The notes under the pieces: generated by a model
Told to the model about the DNA's origin: nothing
What the model saw: only the letters and a program-made list of their open reading frames with translations
Database searches by the model: none
Shown: positions 15,662 through 24,876 of the stretch, one piece after another
Numbering within the stretch: position 1 is the stretch's first letter
How the letters are laid out: each line of letters begins with the position of its first letter
Program-made: the position numbers and the translations under genes
DNA from: Bifidobacterium breve
GTDB lineage: Bacteria; Actinomycetota; Acidimicrobiia; Acidimicrobiales; Ilumatobacteraceae
Direction: 5' to 3'
Assembly (NCBI GenBank): GCA_945901725.1
Contig: CAMDLK010000007.1
Location: 1-45,491, forward strand
DNA: 45,491 bases

Positions 15662-16813
15662 ATGTCTGGACCACTTACTGGATACAAGATCATTGAAATC
15701 GCTGGCATCGGACCTGGCCCGTTTGCCGCCATGTTGCTCGCCGATATGGGTGCTGAAATCATCCGTGTTGATCGCGCGCAAGCAGTGCGTGGCACGCCAC
15801 CATCAACACCTGCTGGTGACTTGATGTTGCGCGGACGCAAGAACATCGCCCTCGATCTCAAAAACCCTGAAGGCGTCGAGGCGCTATTGCAATTGGTAGA
15901 GAATGCCGACGCCATCATCGAAGGTTTCCGTCCGGGCGTTATGGAACGACTTGGTATTGGGCCTGATGTGTGTCAGGCACGTAACCCACGCATTGTGTTT
16001 GGCCGCATGACAGGTTGGGGTCAAGAAGGCATGTACGCCCAAGCTGCTGGCCACGACATCAACTACATCTCGTTATCCGGTTCGCTTGCACATTTTGCTC
16101 GCGCAGGTGAAGCACCAGTGCCGCCTCTCAATATGGTTGGCGACTTCGGTGGCGGTGGAATGTTCCTCGCATACGGCGTTGTATGCGCATTGCTTGAAGC
16201 ACAGAAGTCAGGCAAGGGTCAAGTTGTCGATACCGCAATGGTTGACGGTGCCGCAGTGCTGATGACCATGTTCTGGTCGTTCAAGTCCATGGGCATCTTC
16301 AATGAAAATGCGCCAGGCACGAACCTTCTTGATACCGGCGCGCATTTCTATGACGTATTCGAATGTAAAGACGGGAAGTACATCTCGCTCGGATCTATCG
16401 AACCTCAGTTCTATGCAGAACTGATGAAGCTCACAGGGCTTGAAGGCGATGCAGATTTCGCAAAGCAAATGGATCAGTCAATGTGGCCAGGGCTGAAGAT
16501 TCGTTTGCAAGAAGTCATGAAAGCAAAGACTCGTGATGAGTGGTGCGACATCATGGAAGCAACCGATGTGTGTTTTGCACCTGTGCTTACCATGAGCGAG
16601 GCTGCTGCACACCCACACAACGTTGAGCGCCAAACGTTCATCAATGTGAATGGGCATATGCAGCCAGCGCCAGCTCCTCGTTTTTCGCGTACCACGCCAG
16701 AAATTTCACGACCATCGGCTCATGCTGGCCAACACACTGCAGAAGTATTGCGTGACTGGGGCGTGGCTAATGTCGATGCTTTGCTCGCAAGCGGCGCTGC
16801 AAAGCAGGCATAA
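15662..16813 (+). CDS. mcr: alpha-methylacyl-CoA racemase
   Basis: A 383-residue family III CoA-transferase-fold enzyme that inverts the 2-methyl centre of 2-methylacyl-CoA thioesters, allowing beta-oxidation of branched chains and sterol side chains. The racemase-specific pair is present: His131 in GHDINYISLSG and Asp161 in GDFGGGGMF, matching the catalytic His and Asp of M. tuberculosis MCR. True transferases carry a nucleophilic Asp elsewhere. The N-terminal GPGPFAAMLLADMGAEIIRV and LRGRKNIALDLK blocks fit. Ribosome binding site AAAGGA at 15648-15653, ATG 15662. The PIG-L gene starts directly at the next base. Length is slightly above MCR (360) through a C-terminal extension. Confidence 0.88.
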   Translation: MSGPLTGYKIIEIAGIGPGPFAAMLLADMGAEIIRVDRAQAVRGTPPSTPAGDLMLRGRKNIALDLKNPEGVEALLQLVENADAIIEGFRPGVMERLGIGPDVCQARNPRIVFGRMTGWGQEGMYAQAAGHDINYISLSGSLAHFARAGEAPVPPLNMVGDFGGGGMFLAYGVVCALLEAQKSGKGQVVDTAMVDGAAVLMTMFWSFKSMGIFNENAPGTNLLDTGAHFYDVFECKDGKYISLGSIEPQFYAELMKLTGLEGDADFAKQMDQSMWPGLKIRLQEVMKAKTRDEWCDIMEATDVCFAPVLTMSEAAAHPHNVERQTFINVNGHMQPAPAPRFSRTTPEISRPSAHAGQHTAEVLRDWGVANVDALLASGAAKQA

Positions 16814-17611
16814 GTGTCAACACTTGTTTGCTTTCATGCCCACCCCGATGATGAATGCATCGGTACTGGTGGCACCATCGCCCGTGCATCCGCAGAAGGC
16901 CACCGCGTTGTATTGGTAGTTGCAACAAACGGCGACCATGGCGAAGTTCCGGCCGACATGCCTGCGGGCAAAACGCTTGTCGAAGTTCGTCACGCAGAAA
17001 CTCTGAAATCTGCAGAGACTCTCGGGGTGCATCGCGTGGTGTGGCTTGGTTACAAAGACAGTGGAATGACTGGCTGGGAACAGAACACCAACGCCGGAGC
17101 ATTCTGCAATGCAGCACTTGATGAAGCGGCACAAAAGTTGGCAGACGTCCTGCGCGAAGAAAATGCAGATGTTCTCACTACCTACGACTGGCATGGCGGT
17201 TACGGCCACCCCGATCACATCATGGTGCACAAAGTTGGGCATCGCGCAGCTGAGTTGTTCCCCGCAGTCCGCGTATTAGAAGGCACTATGAACCGCGATC
17301 AAATGCGTCGCGGTATAGAAGCGGCACGCGCTGCTGGTTTTCTTCCAGAGGGCGAAGGGTTTAACCCTGATGGTCCAATGGACGACGGCAATCCCATGGG
17401 AACACTTGAGTCAGAAATCAACTACAAATTTGATGTTGTGAAGTATGCACCGCTGAAACGCGCAGCAATGAAGTGCCATGCAAGTCAATTGAGTGATTCT
17501 AGTTTCTTCTTAGCAATGGACGATGAAACGTTCGCACGTCAATTTGGCAATGAATGGTTCATTGACCCGAAGAGCAACGAGCCAATGCGTGATGGATGGG
17601 TATTCGAATGA
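16814..17611 (+). CDS. PIG-L/LmbE-family deacetylase, Mca/MshB-like
   Basis: A 265-residue zinc-dependent amidase/deacetylase. The zinc and catalytic motif HAHPDDE (His10, Asp12, Asp13) is at the N terminus, and the second metal motif GHPDH follows TTYDWHGGY. The WLGYKDSGM segment and TTYD resemble Mca (mycothiol S-conjugate amidase) and MshB (GlcNAc-Ins deacetylase) more than the lincomycin-pathway LmbE. Mycothiol is the expected thiol in actinobacteria, so detoxification or mycothiol synthesis is plausible but not shown; no other mycothiol gene is here. GTG 16814 directly follows the mcr stop (TAAGTG). Its stop overlaps the next ATG by 4 bases. Confidence 0.83.
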   Translation: MSTLVCFHAHPDDECIGTGGTIARASAEGHRVVLVVATNGDHGEVPADMPAGKTLVEVRHAETLKSAETLGVHRVVWLGYKDSGMTGWEQNTNAGAFCNAALDEAAQKLADVLREENADVLTTYDWHGGYGHPDHIMVHKVGHRAAELFPAVRVLEGTMNRDQMRRGIEAARAAGFLPEGEGFNPDGPMDDGNPMGTLESEINYKFDVVKYAPLKRAAMKCHASQLSDSSFFLAMDDETFARQFGNEWFIDPKSNEPMRDGWVFE

Positions 17612-18171
17612 CGCGTGTGTATATGGTCCGTCACGGACGAGCCGCTGCCGGATGGAATGTTGACCCTGACCCGGGTCTTGATGATCTTGGTCGCAGTCAG
17701 TCGCTTGCCGTTGCATCGAAGTTGTCATCGCTCGGGCCATTGGCTGTTATGTCGAGTCCATTGCTTCGTTGTCAGCAAACGGCCTTTCCGTTGGCAACAG
17801 CATGGAAGCAAGATGTTGTTATTGAGCCACTCGTCGGAGAAATTCCATCGCCAGTTGACTACACATTGGAAAACCGAGGCGAATGGTTGCGCGAGGCAAT
17901 GGCGGGCACATGGACTGAAGTGGCCGAACGCTCAGGGTCTCATTACATCGACTATCGCAATTCAATCGCACAACGTGTTGCAGCAATCACCACAGACACA
18001 GTGGTGTTTAGTCACTTCATTGCTATCAATGCGGTGATTGGTGCTGCGACGGACAACGACGCGATGGTTATTGCCAGTCTTGATAATTGCTCTGTGACAA
18101 CTTTTGAGATTGTCGACGGAAAACTTGTCCTTATTGAGTCTGGCAACGAAGCCGACACGCTCATTCGCTAG
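17608..18171 (+). CDS. histidine phosphatase superfamily (phosphoglycerate mutase-like) protein
   Basis: A 187-residue branch-1 histidine phosphatase. The phospho-acceptor motif is VRHGRA (Arg8-His9-Gly10), the second Arg lies in SPLLRCQQTA, and the late His is in VVFSHFIA. Shorter than phosphoglycerate mutase, it fits the broad-specificity phosphatase group (CobC/GpmB/SixA-like), so the substrate is open. ATG 17608 overlaps the PIG-L stop (ATGA); an in-frame ATG at 17596 would add four residues. It is translationally coupled to the deacetylase and followed 14 bases later by a small membrane protein. Confidence 0.85.
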   Translation: MTRVYMVRHGRAAAGWNVDPDPGLDDLGRSQSLAVASKLSSLGPLAVMSSPLLRCQQTAFPLATAWKQDVVIEPLVGEIPSPVDYTLENRGEWLREAMAGTWTEVAERSGSHYIDYRNSIAQRVAAITTDTVVFSHFIAINAVIGAATDNDAMVIASLDNCSVTTFEIVDGKLVLIESGNEADTLIR

Positions 18172-18185
18172 GTAGATTTACAAAC

Positions 18186-18560
18186 GTGCTTTCTTTGCTT
18201 ATCTCTGACATTCATACTGCGTGGGCGTGGGTTGCAATCATCAGCAACGGCCTTGCTGGTGTATGGGCACTTGCTGCTCACAAGATCACGCCGCTGCGTA
18301 CTCGTGCCCTGTGGTGGTACACTGGAGTCGCTCAATTCACCATCTTTGTTCAAGTCACTCTTGGCGTCATCATGGTCAATAGGGACAAACTTGAGTTTCC
18401 TGCATTCCATGCGTTCTACGGATTCGTGGCCATCATGGCTGTAGCAATCATCTATAGCTATCGCCACCAACTCAAAAGCAAGACCTACTTGCTCTATGGC
18501 TTCGGCGGTTTGTTCCTCATGGGGCTCGGCATCCGAGCCATGTTGGTAGGCCAGGCCTAA
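18186..18560 (+). CDS. four-helix membrane protein of unknown function
   Basis: A 124-residue hydrophobic protein starting with GTG at 18186. Four membrane segments are visible: about 10-31 (AWAWVAIISNGLAGVWALAA), 42-64 (WWYTGVAQFTIFVQVTLGVIM), 73-92 (FHAFYGFVAIMAVAIIYSY) and 99-121 (YLLYGFGGLFLMGLGIRAML). Histidines H10, H32, H75 and H94 sit near the segment ends. I do not recognise a named family. It closes the mcr-PIG-L-phosphatase unit. Its stop codon directly abuts the stop of the convergent pckG. Confidence 0.72.
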   Translation: MLSLLISDIHTAWAWVAIISNGLAGVWALAAHKITPLRTRALWWYTGVAQFTIFVQVTLGVIMVNRDKLEFPAFHAFYGFVAIMAVAIIYSYRHQLKSKTYLLYGFGGLFLMGLGIRAMLVGQA

Positions 18561-20351
18561 TTACTTGAGTGACGACTCAAGTTCGTTCAGTGCCGTAGTC
18601 AACGGCGCAGGAAGTTTTGTACCGAACTGAGCGTAATGATCGCGCATTTGAGGCAGAGCTGATTTCCAGCCTTCTGAATCGATTGACAACAAGGCATTCA
18701 TGTCAGCATCGGTGACGTTGAGGCCAGAGACATCGATATCGGCAGGGGATGGCAAGTAGCCAATTGCAGTCTTTGTTGCATTTGCTTTTCCGTCAACACG
18801 ATCAAAAATCCATTTGAGTACGCGGCTGTTCTCGCCGTATCCAGGCCACATGAAGCGGCCGTCTTCGTCGCGACGGAACCAGTTCACAAAGAAAATCTTT
18901 GGAAGGTTCTCGCTCTTGGTGGCTGCGCCAACCTTGAGCCAATGTCCGAAGTAGTCAGCCATGTTGTACCCGCAGAACGGAAGCATTGCCATTGGGTCAA
19001 AACGCAAGTTACCAACAGCGCCACCGGCTGCTGCGGTTGTCTCTGACGCCATGATGCTGCCAAGGAACACGCCGTGATCCCAGTCGAATGCTTCAGTGAC
19101 AAGAGGGACTGTGGTGCGACGACGTCCGCCGAACAAAATGGCTGAGATTGGTACACCAGCTGGGTCTTGCCACTCTGGCGCGATGCATGGGCACTGTGAT
19201 GCAGGAGCTGTGAAGCGAGCGTTCGGATGAGCAGCAGGAGTTTCCACTTCTGGGTTCCATGCATTGCCTTTCCAGTCAGTTGCACGTGCAGGAGCTTCAT
19301 CGCTCATACCTTCCCACCACACATCGCCAGCAGGCGTCAGTGCAGTGTTCGTGAAGATCGAATTGCTTGTCATGGTTTCCATGGCATTGGCATTGGTGTC
19401 GTAACCGGTTCCTGGTGCAACACCGAAGAAACCTGCTTCTGGGTTGATTGCATACAAGCGGCCATCGGCGCCGTACTTCATCCAACAAATGTCGTCACCG
19501 ATTGTTTCGGCCTTCCAGCCTGGAATGGTTGGCACAAGCATCGCGAGGTTTGTTTTGCCGCATGCAGATGGAAATGCTGCTGCGATGTACTTGAACGCAC
19601 CTGCAGGGTTCGTAAGTTTCAGAATCAACATGTGCTCTGCAAGCCAACCTGCATCACGCGCCATCACTGAAGCAATACGTAGTGCAAAGCACTTCTTGCC
19701 CAGCAATGCGTTGCCGCCGTAGCCAGAACCGTACGACATGATTTCGCGAGTCTCTGGGAAGTGAACGATGTACTTGTTGTCTGGGTTGCATGGCCATGCA
19801 GAATCTTTTTGGCCAGGTGCAAGGGGAGCGCCCACTGAATGCACGCATGGCACCCAATCATTGTTTCCAAGAACATCAAGTGCGCCTTGGCCCATGCGGG
19901 TCATGATGCGCATGTTGACAGCAACATATGGGCTGTCTGACAACTGAACTCCGATATGTGCAATCGGTGATCCGAGTGGGCCCATTGAAAAAGGAACCAC
20001 ATACATAGTGCGGCCCTTCATGGCGCCCTTGTACAAACTCATCATCTCAGCACGCATCTCAGATGGTTCACGCCAGTTGTTGTTCGGACCAGCATCTGAT
20101 TCGTCTGTTGAACAAATGAATGTGCGGTCTTCAACGCGGGCAACATCGCCTGGATCAGAATGTGCCCAGTAGCTGTTCGGGCGCTTTGCATCGTCAAGCT
20201 TTGTGAAGATGCCGGCATCAACTAGCGATTGGCAGAGACGTTCGTATTCATCAGCTGAACCATCGCACCAATAGATGGCGTCAGGTTCAAGAACATCTGC
20301 CCAATCTTTCACCCATTGAGTGAGCCGTGCGTTGCCAGTAGTTGCAGCCAT
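18561..20351 (-). CDS. pckG: phosphoenolpyruvate carboxykinase (GTP)
   Basis: A 596-residue cytosolic GTP-dependent PEPCK that interconverts oxaloacetate and PEP, the entry to gluconeogenesis or an anaplerotic route. The phosphate-binding loop [13 protein letters not shown] carries the hyper-reactive Cys of the GTP class. Also visible are the N-terminal [12 protein letters not shown], the [20 protein letters not shown] segment, the [19 protein letters not shown] block and the C-terminal [20 protein letters not shown]. Length matches the family (about 600). AAGGA is placed 7 bases before the ATG at 20351 (complement of 20358-20362). A short dyad (GGTTC 20376-20380 against GAACC 20387-20391, six-G loop) lies in its leader. 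It lies 63 bases downstream of the cold-shock-like gene on the same strand. Confidence 0.97.
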   Translation of the reverse strand: MAATTGNARLTQWVKDWADVLEPDAIYWCDGSADEYERLCQSLVDAGIFTKLDDAKRPNSYWAHSDPGDVARVEDRTFICSTDESDAGPNNNWREPSEMRAEMMSLYKGAMKGRTMYVVPFSMGPLGSPIAHIGVQLSDSPYVAVNMRIMTRMGQGALDVLGNNDWVPCVHSVGAPLAPGQKDSAWPCNPDNKYIVHFPETREIMSYGSGYGGNALLGKKCFALRIASVMARDAGWLAEHMLILKLTNPAGAFKYIAAAFPSACGKTNLAMLVPTIPGWKAETIGDDICWMKYGADGRLYAINPEAGFFGVAPGTGYDTNANAMETMTSNSIFTNTALTPAGDVWWEGMSDEAPARATDWKGNAWNPEVETPAAHPNARFTAPASQCPCIAPEWQDPAGVPISAILFGGRRRTTVPLVTEAFDWDHGVFLGSIMASETTAAAGGAVGNLRFDPMAMLPFCGYNMADYFGHWLKVGAATKSENLPKIFFVNWFRRDEDGRFMWPGYGENSRVLKWIFDRVDGKANATKTAIGYLPSPADIDVSGLNVTDADMNALLSIDSEGWKSALPQMRDHYAQFGTKLPAPLTTALNELESSLK

Positions 20352-20414
20352 GAGCGATCCTTGGATTTACGTGAAGGTTCGGGGGGGAACCGGTGAATAG
20401 TAAGAGTCTAAGAA

Positions 20415-20636
20415 CTAAACGGCAGGGGTGCCCATATCGGACTCTGAACCGAGACTGAGACGTGTGGCACGCCCGGAGGCATCAAGAGTGAATACGACGC
20501 GTTGGCCTTGGCGCAACATACGAAAGATTGAACCCTCAAGCGCATTGGGCGCAAGGGTGTAATCAGTTAGGTCGGTGTCACATAAAACGACACCGTCTCC
20601 GCTTGTTGGATCGAATGCCTTGATAACACCTTGCAT
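20415..20636 (-). CDS. divergent cold-shock-domain-like protein
   Basis: A 73-residue protein that aligns by eye with a cold-shock (CspA-type OB) domain: MQGVIKAFDPTSGDGVV for the first strands, then an EGSIFRMLRQGQRVVFTLD segment like the GQ-V-F core and a closing GRATRLSLGSESDMGTP. The nucleic-acid-binding motifs are degraded: RNP1 reads SGDGVVL instead of KGFGFI, and RNP2 reads YTLA instead of VFVH, so the stacking aromatics are missing. The start is ATG 20636, 10 bases after the rpmB stop; an in-frame ATG at 20705 lies inside rpmB. Coupling to ribosomal protein L28 suggests a ribosome-linked role, but this is inference. Confidence 0.65.
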   Translation of the reverse strand: MQGVIKAFDPTSGDGVVLCDTDLTDYTLAPNALEGSIFRMLRQGQRVVFTLDASGRATRLSLGSESDMGTPAV

Positions 20637-20646
20637 GGCAATGGCC

Positions 20647-20841
20647 TTAGCGGCCGACCTTGGTGATTTTGCCGGACTTAATGCAGCCGGTGCAGACGTG
20701 TACACGTCGGGGTGTGCCGTTTACCATTGCACGAACGCGCTGGATATTTGGGCTCCAACGACGCTTGGTGCGCACGTGTGAGTGAGACACTGACATACCC
20801 CACGATGGGCCTTTGCCACACACTTGACATACTGCAGCCAT
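20647..20841 (-). CDS. rpmB: 50S ribosomal protein L28
   Basis: A 64-residue L28 of the zinc-binding (C+) type. CQVCGKGP gives Cys5 and Cys8, and VCTGC gives Cys50 and Cys53, the four zinc ligands lost in zinc-independent paralogues. The body [20 protein letters not shown] is typical. It sits near the E site of the large subunit. Minus-strand order is rpmB, cold-shock-like gene, pckG. The 192-base gap to the divergent FakA-like gene presumably holds its promoter. Confidence 0.95.
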   Translation of the reverse strand: MAAVCQVCGKGPSWGMSVSHSHVRTKRRWSPNIQRVRAMVNGTPRRVHVCTGCIKSGKITKVGR

Positions 20842-20947
20842 TTTGGAATCCTCTTCGGTTATGGGAAGGCGATGTACGTCTTCCGAACGCAGTTTCTTAA
20901 TGTATCAGCCAGATCAAAGACCCCCCAACTAGGAATGGCAGAGATTC

Positions 20948-20980
20948 GGGGAAAAGTGGCAAATATCTCGCCATTTCCCC
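20948..20980. promoter_or_regulatory. bulged hairpin in the rpmB/FakA-like divergent region
   Basis: GGGGAAA (20948-20954) pairs with TTTCCCC (20974-20980). After a two-base bulge (AG), TGGC (20957-20960) pairs with GCCA (20970-20973), closing a nine-base loop. That is 11 base pairs in all. There is no T run, so it is not a standard terminator. It lies 107 bases before rpmB on its side and 53 before the FakA-like ATG on the other. It may be an operator or a leader structure. Confidence 0.4.
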
Positions 20981-21033
20981 GTGAGATACGCAAAGGGCGC
21001 ACCTACTTTACTAGCCTCAACTCTGTGGCAGCC

Positions 21034-22707
21034 ATGGAACTCTTCGGTGCAGATGAGGTCCGCCAAACGGTGGTGACCTTCCGCGACGCGATGAAGGCAC
21101 ATGCTCCGGGCATCAACCGAATGAACGTGTACCCGGTTCCCGATGGCGACACGGGCACCAATATGGCCCGAACGCTTGATGCGGTTGTGGCAGAACTCGA
21201 AGGTGCAGACCATGCCATGGCGCCAACGTGCCAGGCAATTAGTCATGGGTCGCTGATGGGTGCTCGCGGAAACAGCGGCGTCATTCTTAGCCAGATCCTG
21301 CGTGGACTCGTCAGCACGATCAGCGAGTCGGCTGATGGCAAAGTGAATGCATCGCGAATGGCAGAAGCTTTGAAGCGTGCCTCGGCTGCTGCGTATGAAG
21401 CGGTGCTCAAGCCAATCGAAGGAACAATTCTTACCGTTGTACGTGAATCTGCCGATGCTGCCGCTGTTGCAGTGAGTAACGGTGCGACATTGTCTGCAAC
21501 TCTGCAAGCTGCGCGTGCTGCTGGTCGCGATGCTCTTGCTCGCACGCCTGACATGTTGCCCGTGTTGAAAGACGCCGGAGTTGTTGACGCGGGTGGTGCT
21601 GGATTCTTGTTGCTACTTGATTCGGCAATTCACGTCGCCGACGGTGAAGCGATGCCAGAGCCAGATGATTCTGATGGGCCATCTGTTGAACAGTTGGAAG
21701 CAGTGGCGTTACGTCATTCAGGTGATGGCAGCGTTGATGTCAGTGAGTTGCGATACGAAGTGATGTACCTCCTCGATCTCGAGGATTCTCGGCTTTCAGA
21801 ATTCAAGAAGGCGTGGGGCTCAATCGGAGATTCCATCGTTGTTGTCGGCGGTGAAGGTTTATACAACTGCCATATTCATACCAATGACATCGGAGCTGCT
21901 ATCGAAGCGCCATTGTTGTTGTCTGGTCGCCCACGTCAAATACGAGTCACTGATTTGTTTGAAGAAGTTGCAGAAGAGCATGCGGCTCGTGAAGCGGCCT
22001 TAGGTGCACCCGTGCAATCGCGACCAACATCATCAGCTCTTCCACCAGTTACCTGTGCAGTTGTTGCTGTCGCGAGTGGTGATGGGATTGCTGAGCTCTT
22101 TGGTCAACTTGGTGTGCAAGGCGTTATCTCTGGTGGACAAACGTCGAACCCGTCAACTGCCGAACTATTAGCAGCAGTCGAACACATGAATGCGCGACAA
22201 GTAATTATCTTGCCGAACAACAAAAACATCATTCCTGTTGCTCAACAGGTTGACGCGCTTACAACCAAAGAAGTGCGCGTTGTTCCTACGTGCTCAATGC
22301 CAGAAGCTCTAGCTGCTTTGGTGTCGTATGACCCAGAGGCGTCTGCTGAATCAAATGCTCGGTCAATGGCTGCTGTTGCTGAATCAGTGGCTACTGGTGA
22401 AATAACTCAGGCTGTGCGCGACACCCATACAGATGCTGGCCAAGTGACATCAGGCGACTGGATTGGAATTGTGCGTGGTGATGGCATTGTTGCAATTGCG
22501 GGCACGTTGGTAACTGCCGCTTCTCAATTGTTGGAACACCTCATCGATGATGAGCGTGAATTGCTAACAATCATTACTGGCGTTGATGCCACTGTGGCCC
22601 ACACAGATCAGATCGTTGCGTGGGTCTCACAAAATCGACCAGACGTAGCGGTTGAAATCCATGGCGGCGGACAGCCGTTGTATCCGTATCTCTTCGGCGT
22701 TGAGTAA
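21034..22707 (+). CDS. DAK2-domain protein, FakA/YloV-like fatty-acid kinase subunit
   Basis: A 557-residue protein of the DAK2-DUF1949-type family. FakA is the ATP-binding kinase subunit that phosphorylates fatty acids held by FakB; the acyl phosphate then feeds PlsX/PlsY. The N-terminal DAK2 domain carries NVYPVPDGDTGTNM, GARGNSGVILSQILRG and DAGGAGFLLLLDS. The C-terminal half has GGQTSNPSTAELLAAVE, IILPNNKNI and the final SQLLEHLIDDERELLTI block of the FakB-like/EDD part. ATG 21034 is chosen because family members begin about 30 residues before the VPDGDTG motif; GTG 21025 is close, and longer in-frame starts read through the hairpin at 20948. No FakB gene is in the window. plsX and acpP lie 6 kb downstream on the same strand. 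Confidence 0.87.
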   Translation: MELFGADEVRQTVVTFRDAMKAHAPGINRMNVYPVPDGDTGTNMARTLDAVVAELEGADHAMAPTCQAISHGSLMGARGNSGVILSQILRGLVSTISESADGKVNASRMAEALKRASAAAYEAVLKPIEGTILTVVRESADAAAVAVSNGATLSATLQAARAAGRDALARTPDMLPVLKDAGVVDAGGAGFLLLLDSAIHVADGEAMPEPDDSDGPSVEQLEAVALRHSGDGSVDVSELRYEVMYLLDLEDSRLSEFKKAWGSIGDSIVVVGGEGLYNCHIHTNDIGAAIEAPLLLSGRPRQIRVTDLFEEVAEEHAAREAALGAPVQSRPTSSALPPVTCAVVAVASGDGIAELFGQLGVQGVISGGQTSNPSTAELLAAVEHMNARQVIILPNNKNIIPVAQQVDALTTKEVRVVPTCSMPEALAALVSYDPEASAESNARSMAAVAESVATGEITQAVRDTHTDAGQVTSGDWIGIVRGDGIVAIAGTLVTAASQLLEHLIDDERELLTIITGVDATVAHTDQIVAWVSQNRPDVAVEIHGGGQPLYPYLFGVE

Positions 22708-24835
22708 TCCACCGCTCACTCTTCGCGACCTTGATCAATTAGGTCTTGAGCGAATCAAAGGTGTTGGTCCCAAAACACTGATTGCGCTCGAAGCATTTGA
22801 CGTGCGCAGCATCTTGGATCTTTTAGAGACGTATCCGCGCCGATATATCGACCGTACAAATATGGCAATGATTGCCGACCTTGTTGAAGGCGTGCCTGCA
22901 TTAGTAGTGGTCACGGTTGAATCAACATCAGCATTCACTACTCGTAATAACAAAAAGATGGTGAAAGTTGCAGTCTCCGACGGATCAAGACGATTGAACA
23001 TCACGTTCTTCAACCAAGGGTGGCGCGAGAAGCAGTTGTACAAAGGATTAGAAGTTGCAGTTTTTGGAAAACCAGAGTTGTTCAACGGTTCCTTACAAAT
23101 GACAAATCCGTTGGTTGACCCAGTGGGGAAAGCAACCGGGCGCATTGTTCCTATTTATCCGCAGAGCGAAAAGGTACGTATTTCGTCGTCTGATCTCGCA
23201 ACATGGATTGAAGATGCACTGAATAAATGTGCACCCCGTGGGTTTGCTGACACTGTGCCGCAATCATTACTTGAGCAACACGGTTTCATTAGTCGCAACG
23301 AAGCGATGAAGGCCATTCATTTTCCCGAATCAATAGAGGCGCATCAGAATGCGCGTCGACGTTTGGCTTTTGATGAAGTGTTGCGCGTTCAACTGATGTT
23401 GGTGGGAAAAAAAGCACAATGGGAACGAGAGTCGGCTGGGTTTAGTCATGAAACTTCCGGTCACCTCATTGACGGATTCATTAAGGCATTGCCGTTCCCG
23501 TTGACCGGAGCACAATCGCGAACAATCAATGAGATCTACAAAGACCTTGCGTCTGGAACTCCGATGCACCGACTGCTACAAGGAGACGTTGGGTCCGGAA
23601 AGACTCTGGTGGCGGTGGCAACGATGCTGGCCTCTGTGCAGGGGGGTCATCAGGCAGCAATCATGGCGCCTACTGAAGTGTTGGCAGACCAACATGCGTT
23701 AGGAATTCGTGCGTTACTTGCTTCGCTCACGGTGTCTGATGAGTCGAATCTCTTTGGTGATCGCACATTGCGAATTGAACTACTTACGAACAAAGTAACG
23801 GGGGAGCAACGTCGCAACATTTTGGCCGGAATTGGTGATGGTTCAGTAGATATTGCAATTGGTACCCATGCGCTGATTCAGGATTCTGTGAATTTCAAGA
23901 GTCTTGGCGTTGTTGTGGTGGATGAACAGCATCGCTTCGGAGTCGAACAACGTTCTCGGTTACGCGACAAAGCACAAGAGTCAGAACATGGTCTCGTGCC
24001 AGATGTTTTGGTGATGACAGCAACACCTATTCCGCGCACTGCAGCCATGACTGTGTATGGAGATCTTGATGTCAGCGTGCTTGATGAGTTGCCACCAGGC
24101 CGCACGCCAATTTCGACATCGTGGGTACATGCGCCGATCGAGATTGAATCTATGTGGGCAGATGTTCGCAACAGGCTTGATGCTGGTGAACAGGCATATG
24201 TGGTGTGTCCGTTAATTGAAGAGAGCGAAAAGCTTGAAGTTGCCTCGGCGCAGGAAACGTTTGATCAACTCTCAGCACAGGATTTGGCTGGCTACACAAT
24301 CGGCTTATTGCATGGTCGTATGTCATCGGCTGACAAAGAATCTGTGATGAACTCGTTCCGCTCAGGCGCAACCCAGGTTCTGGTTGCCACAACGGTCATT
24401 GAAGTGGGTGTTGACGTTCCAAACGCAACATGCATGGTGGTTCTTGATGCGAATCGATTCGGTATCGCACAGTTGCATCAATTACGCGGTCGAGTGGGGC
24501 GAGGAAAATTGCTGTCCCAGTGCTATCTCATGACTCAGAATGGTGAAACATCTCCTCGCATCGAGGCTCTCGTTGCATCGACAGACGGTTTCGTGTTGGC
24601 CGAAGAAGATCTCAAACTTCGCGGCGAAGGCACGATCATGAGCGTGAATCAGAAGGGTCAAAGCGATCTTACCCTTGCGTCCCTTCAGCGTGATCTTGAA
24701 CTTATTCAATGGGCACGTGATGCAGCGGTTGGCATTATTCAGGCCGACCCAATGCTGTCTGACTTGCCATTGCTGCGTGATGAACTTGATTTGTTGTTCT
24801 CTGACACTGACGAAGAGTTCCTGTTTAAGTCATAA
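22700..24835 (+). CDS. recG: ATP-dependent DNA helicase RecG
   Basis: A 711-residue branched-DNA helicase that remodels stalled forks and Holliday junctions. The N-terminal wedge/OB part includes RIKGVGPKTLIALEAF and DLLETYPRRYIDRTNM. Helicase motifs are Walker A GDVGSGKT, the motif Ia region MAPTEVLADQHA, DEQHRFG (DEXH), MTATPIPRTAAM, and ATTVIEVGVDVPNA with QLHQLRGRVGRG (motif VI). The C-terminal RecG segment LKLRGEGTIMSVNQKGQSDL is intact apart from small changes. I place the start at TTG 22700, overlapping the FakA-like stop by 8 bases and beginning MSNPPLTL; ATG 22652 or 22661 would add residues encoded out of frame within the upstream gene's end. A FakA-like/recG order is common in Gram-positive genomes. 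Confidence 0.93.
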   Translation: MSNPPLTLRDLDQLGLERIKGVGPKTLIALEAFDVRSILDLLETYPRRYIDRTNMAMIADLVEGVPALVVVTVESTSAFTTRNNKKMVKVAVSDGSRRLNITFFNQGWREKQLYKGLEVAVFGKPELFNGSLQMTNPLVDPVGKATGRIVPIYPQSEKVRISSSDLATWIEDALNKCAPRGFADTVPQSLLEQHGFISRNEAMKAIHFPESIEAHQNARRRLAFDEVLRVQLMLVGKKAQWERESAGFSHETSGHLIDGFIKALPFPLTGAQSRTINEIYKDLASGTPMHRLLQGDVGSGKTLVAVATMLASVQGGHQAAIMAPTEVLADQHALGIRALLASLTVSDESNLFGDRTLRIELLTNKVTGEQRRNILAGIGDGSVDIAIGTHALIQDSVNFKSLGVVVVDEQHRFGVEQRSRLRDKAQESEHGLVPDVLVMTATPIPRTAAMTVYGDLDVSVLDELPPGRTPISTSWVHAPIEIESMWADVRNRLDAGEQAYVVCPLIEESEKLEVASAQETFDQLSAQDLAGYTIGLLHGRMSSADKESVMNSFRSGATQVLVATTVIEVGVDVPNATCMVVLDANRFGIAQLHQLRGRVGRGKLLSQCYLMTQNGETSPRIEALVASTDGFVLAEEDLKLRGEGTIMSVNQKGQSDLTLASLQRDLELIQWARDAAVGIIQADPMLSDLPLLRDELDLLFSDTDEEFLFKS

Positions 24836-24876
24836 CGCAGGCGTACTACGGTTAGGGCACATCGAGGGGGAATCGA

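Noticed and set aside
20376-20391. GGTTC-six G-GAACC dyad in the pckG leader as a regulator site
   Set aside because: Only five base pairs around a G run; too weak to call as a separate element.
20824-21033. In-frame upstream extension of the FakA-like gene from 20824
   Set aside because: It lies across the divergent gap, overlaps rpmB, runs through the hairpin at 20948 and matches no family N-terminus; the DAK2 domain begins near 21034.
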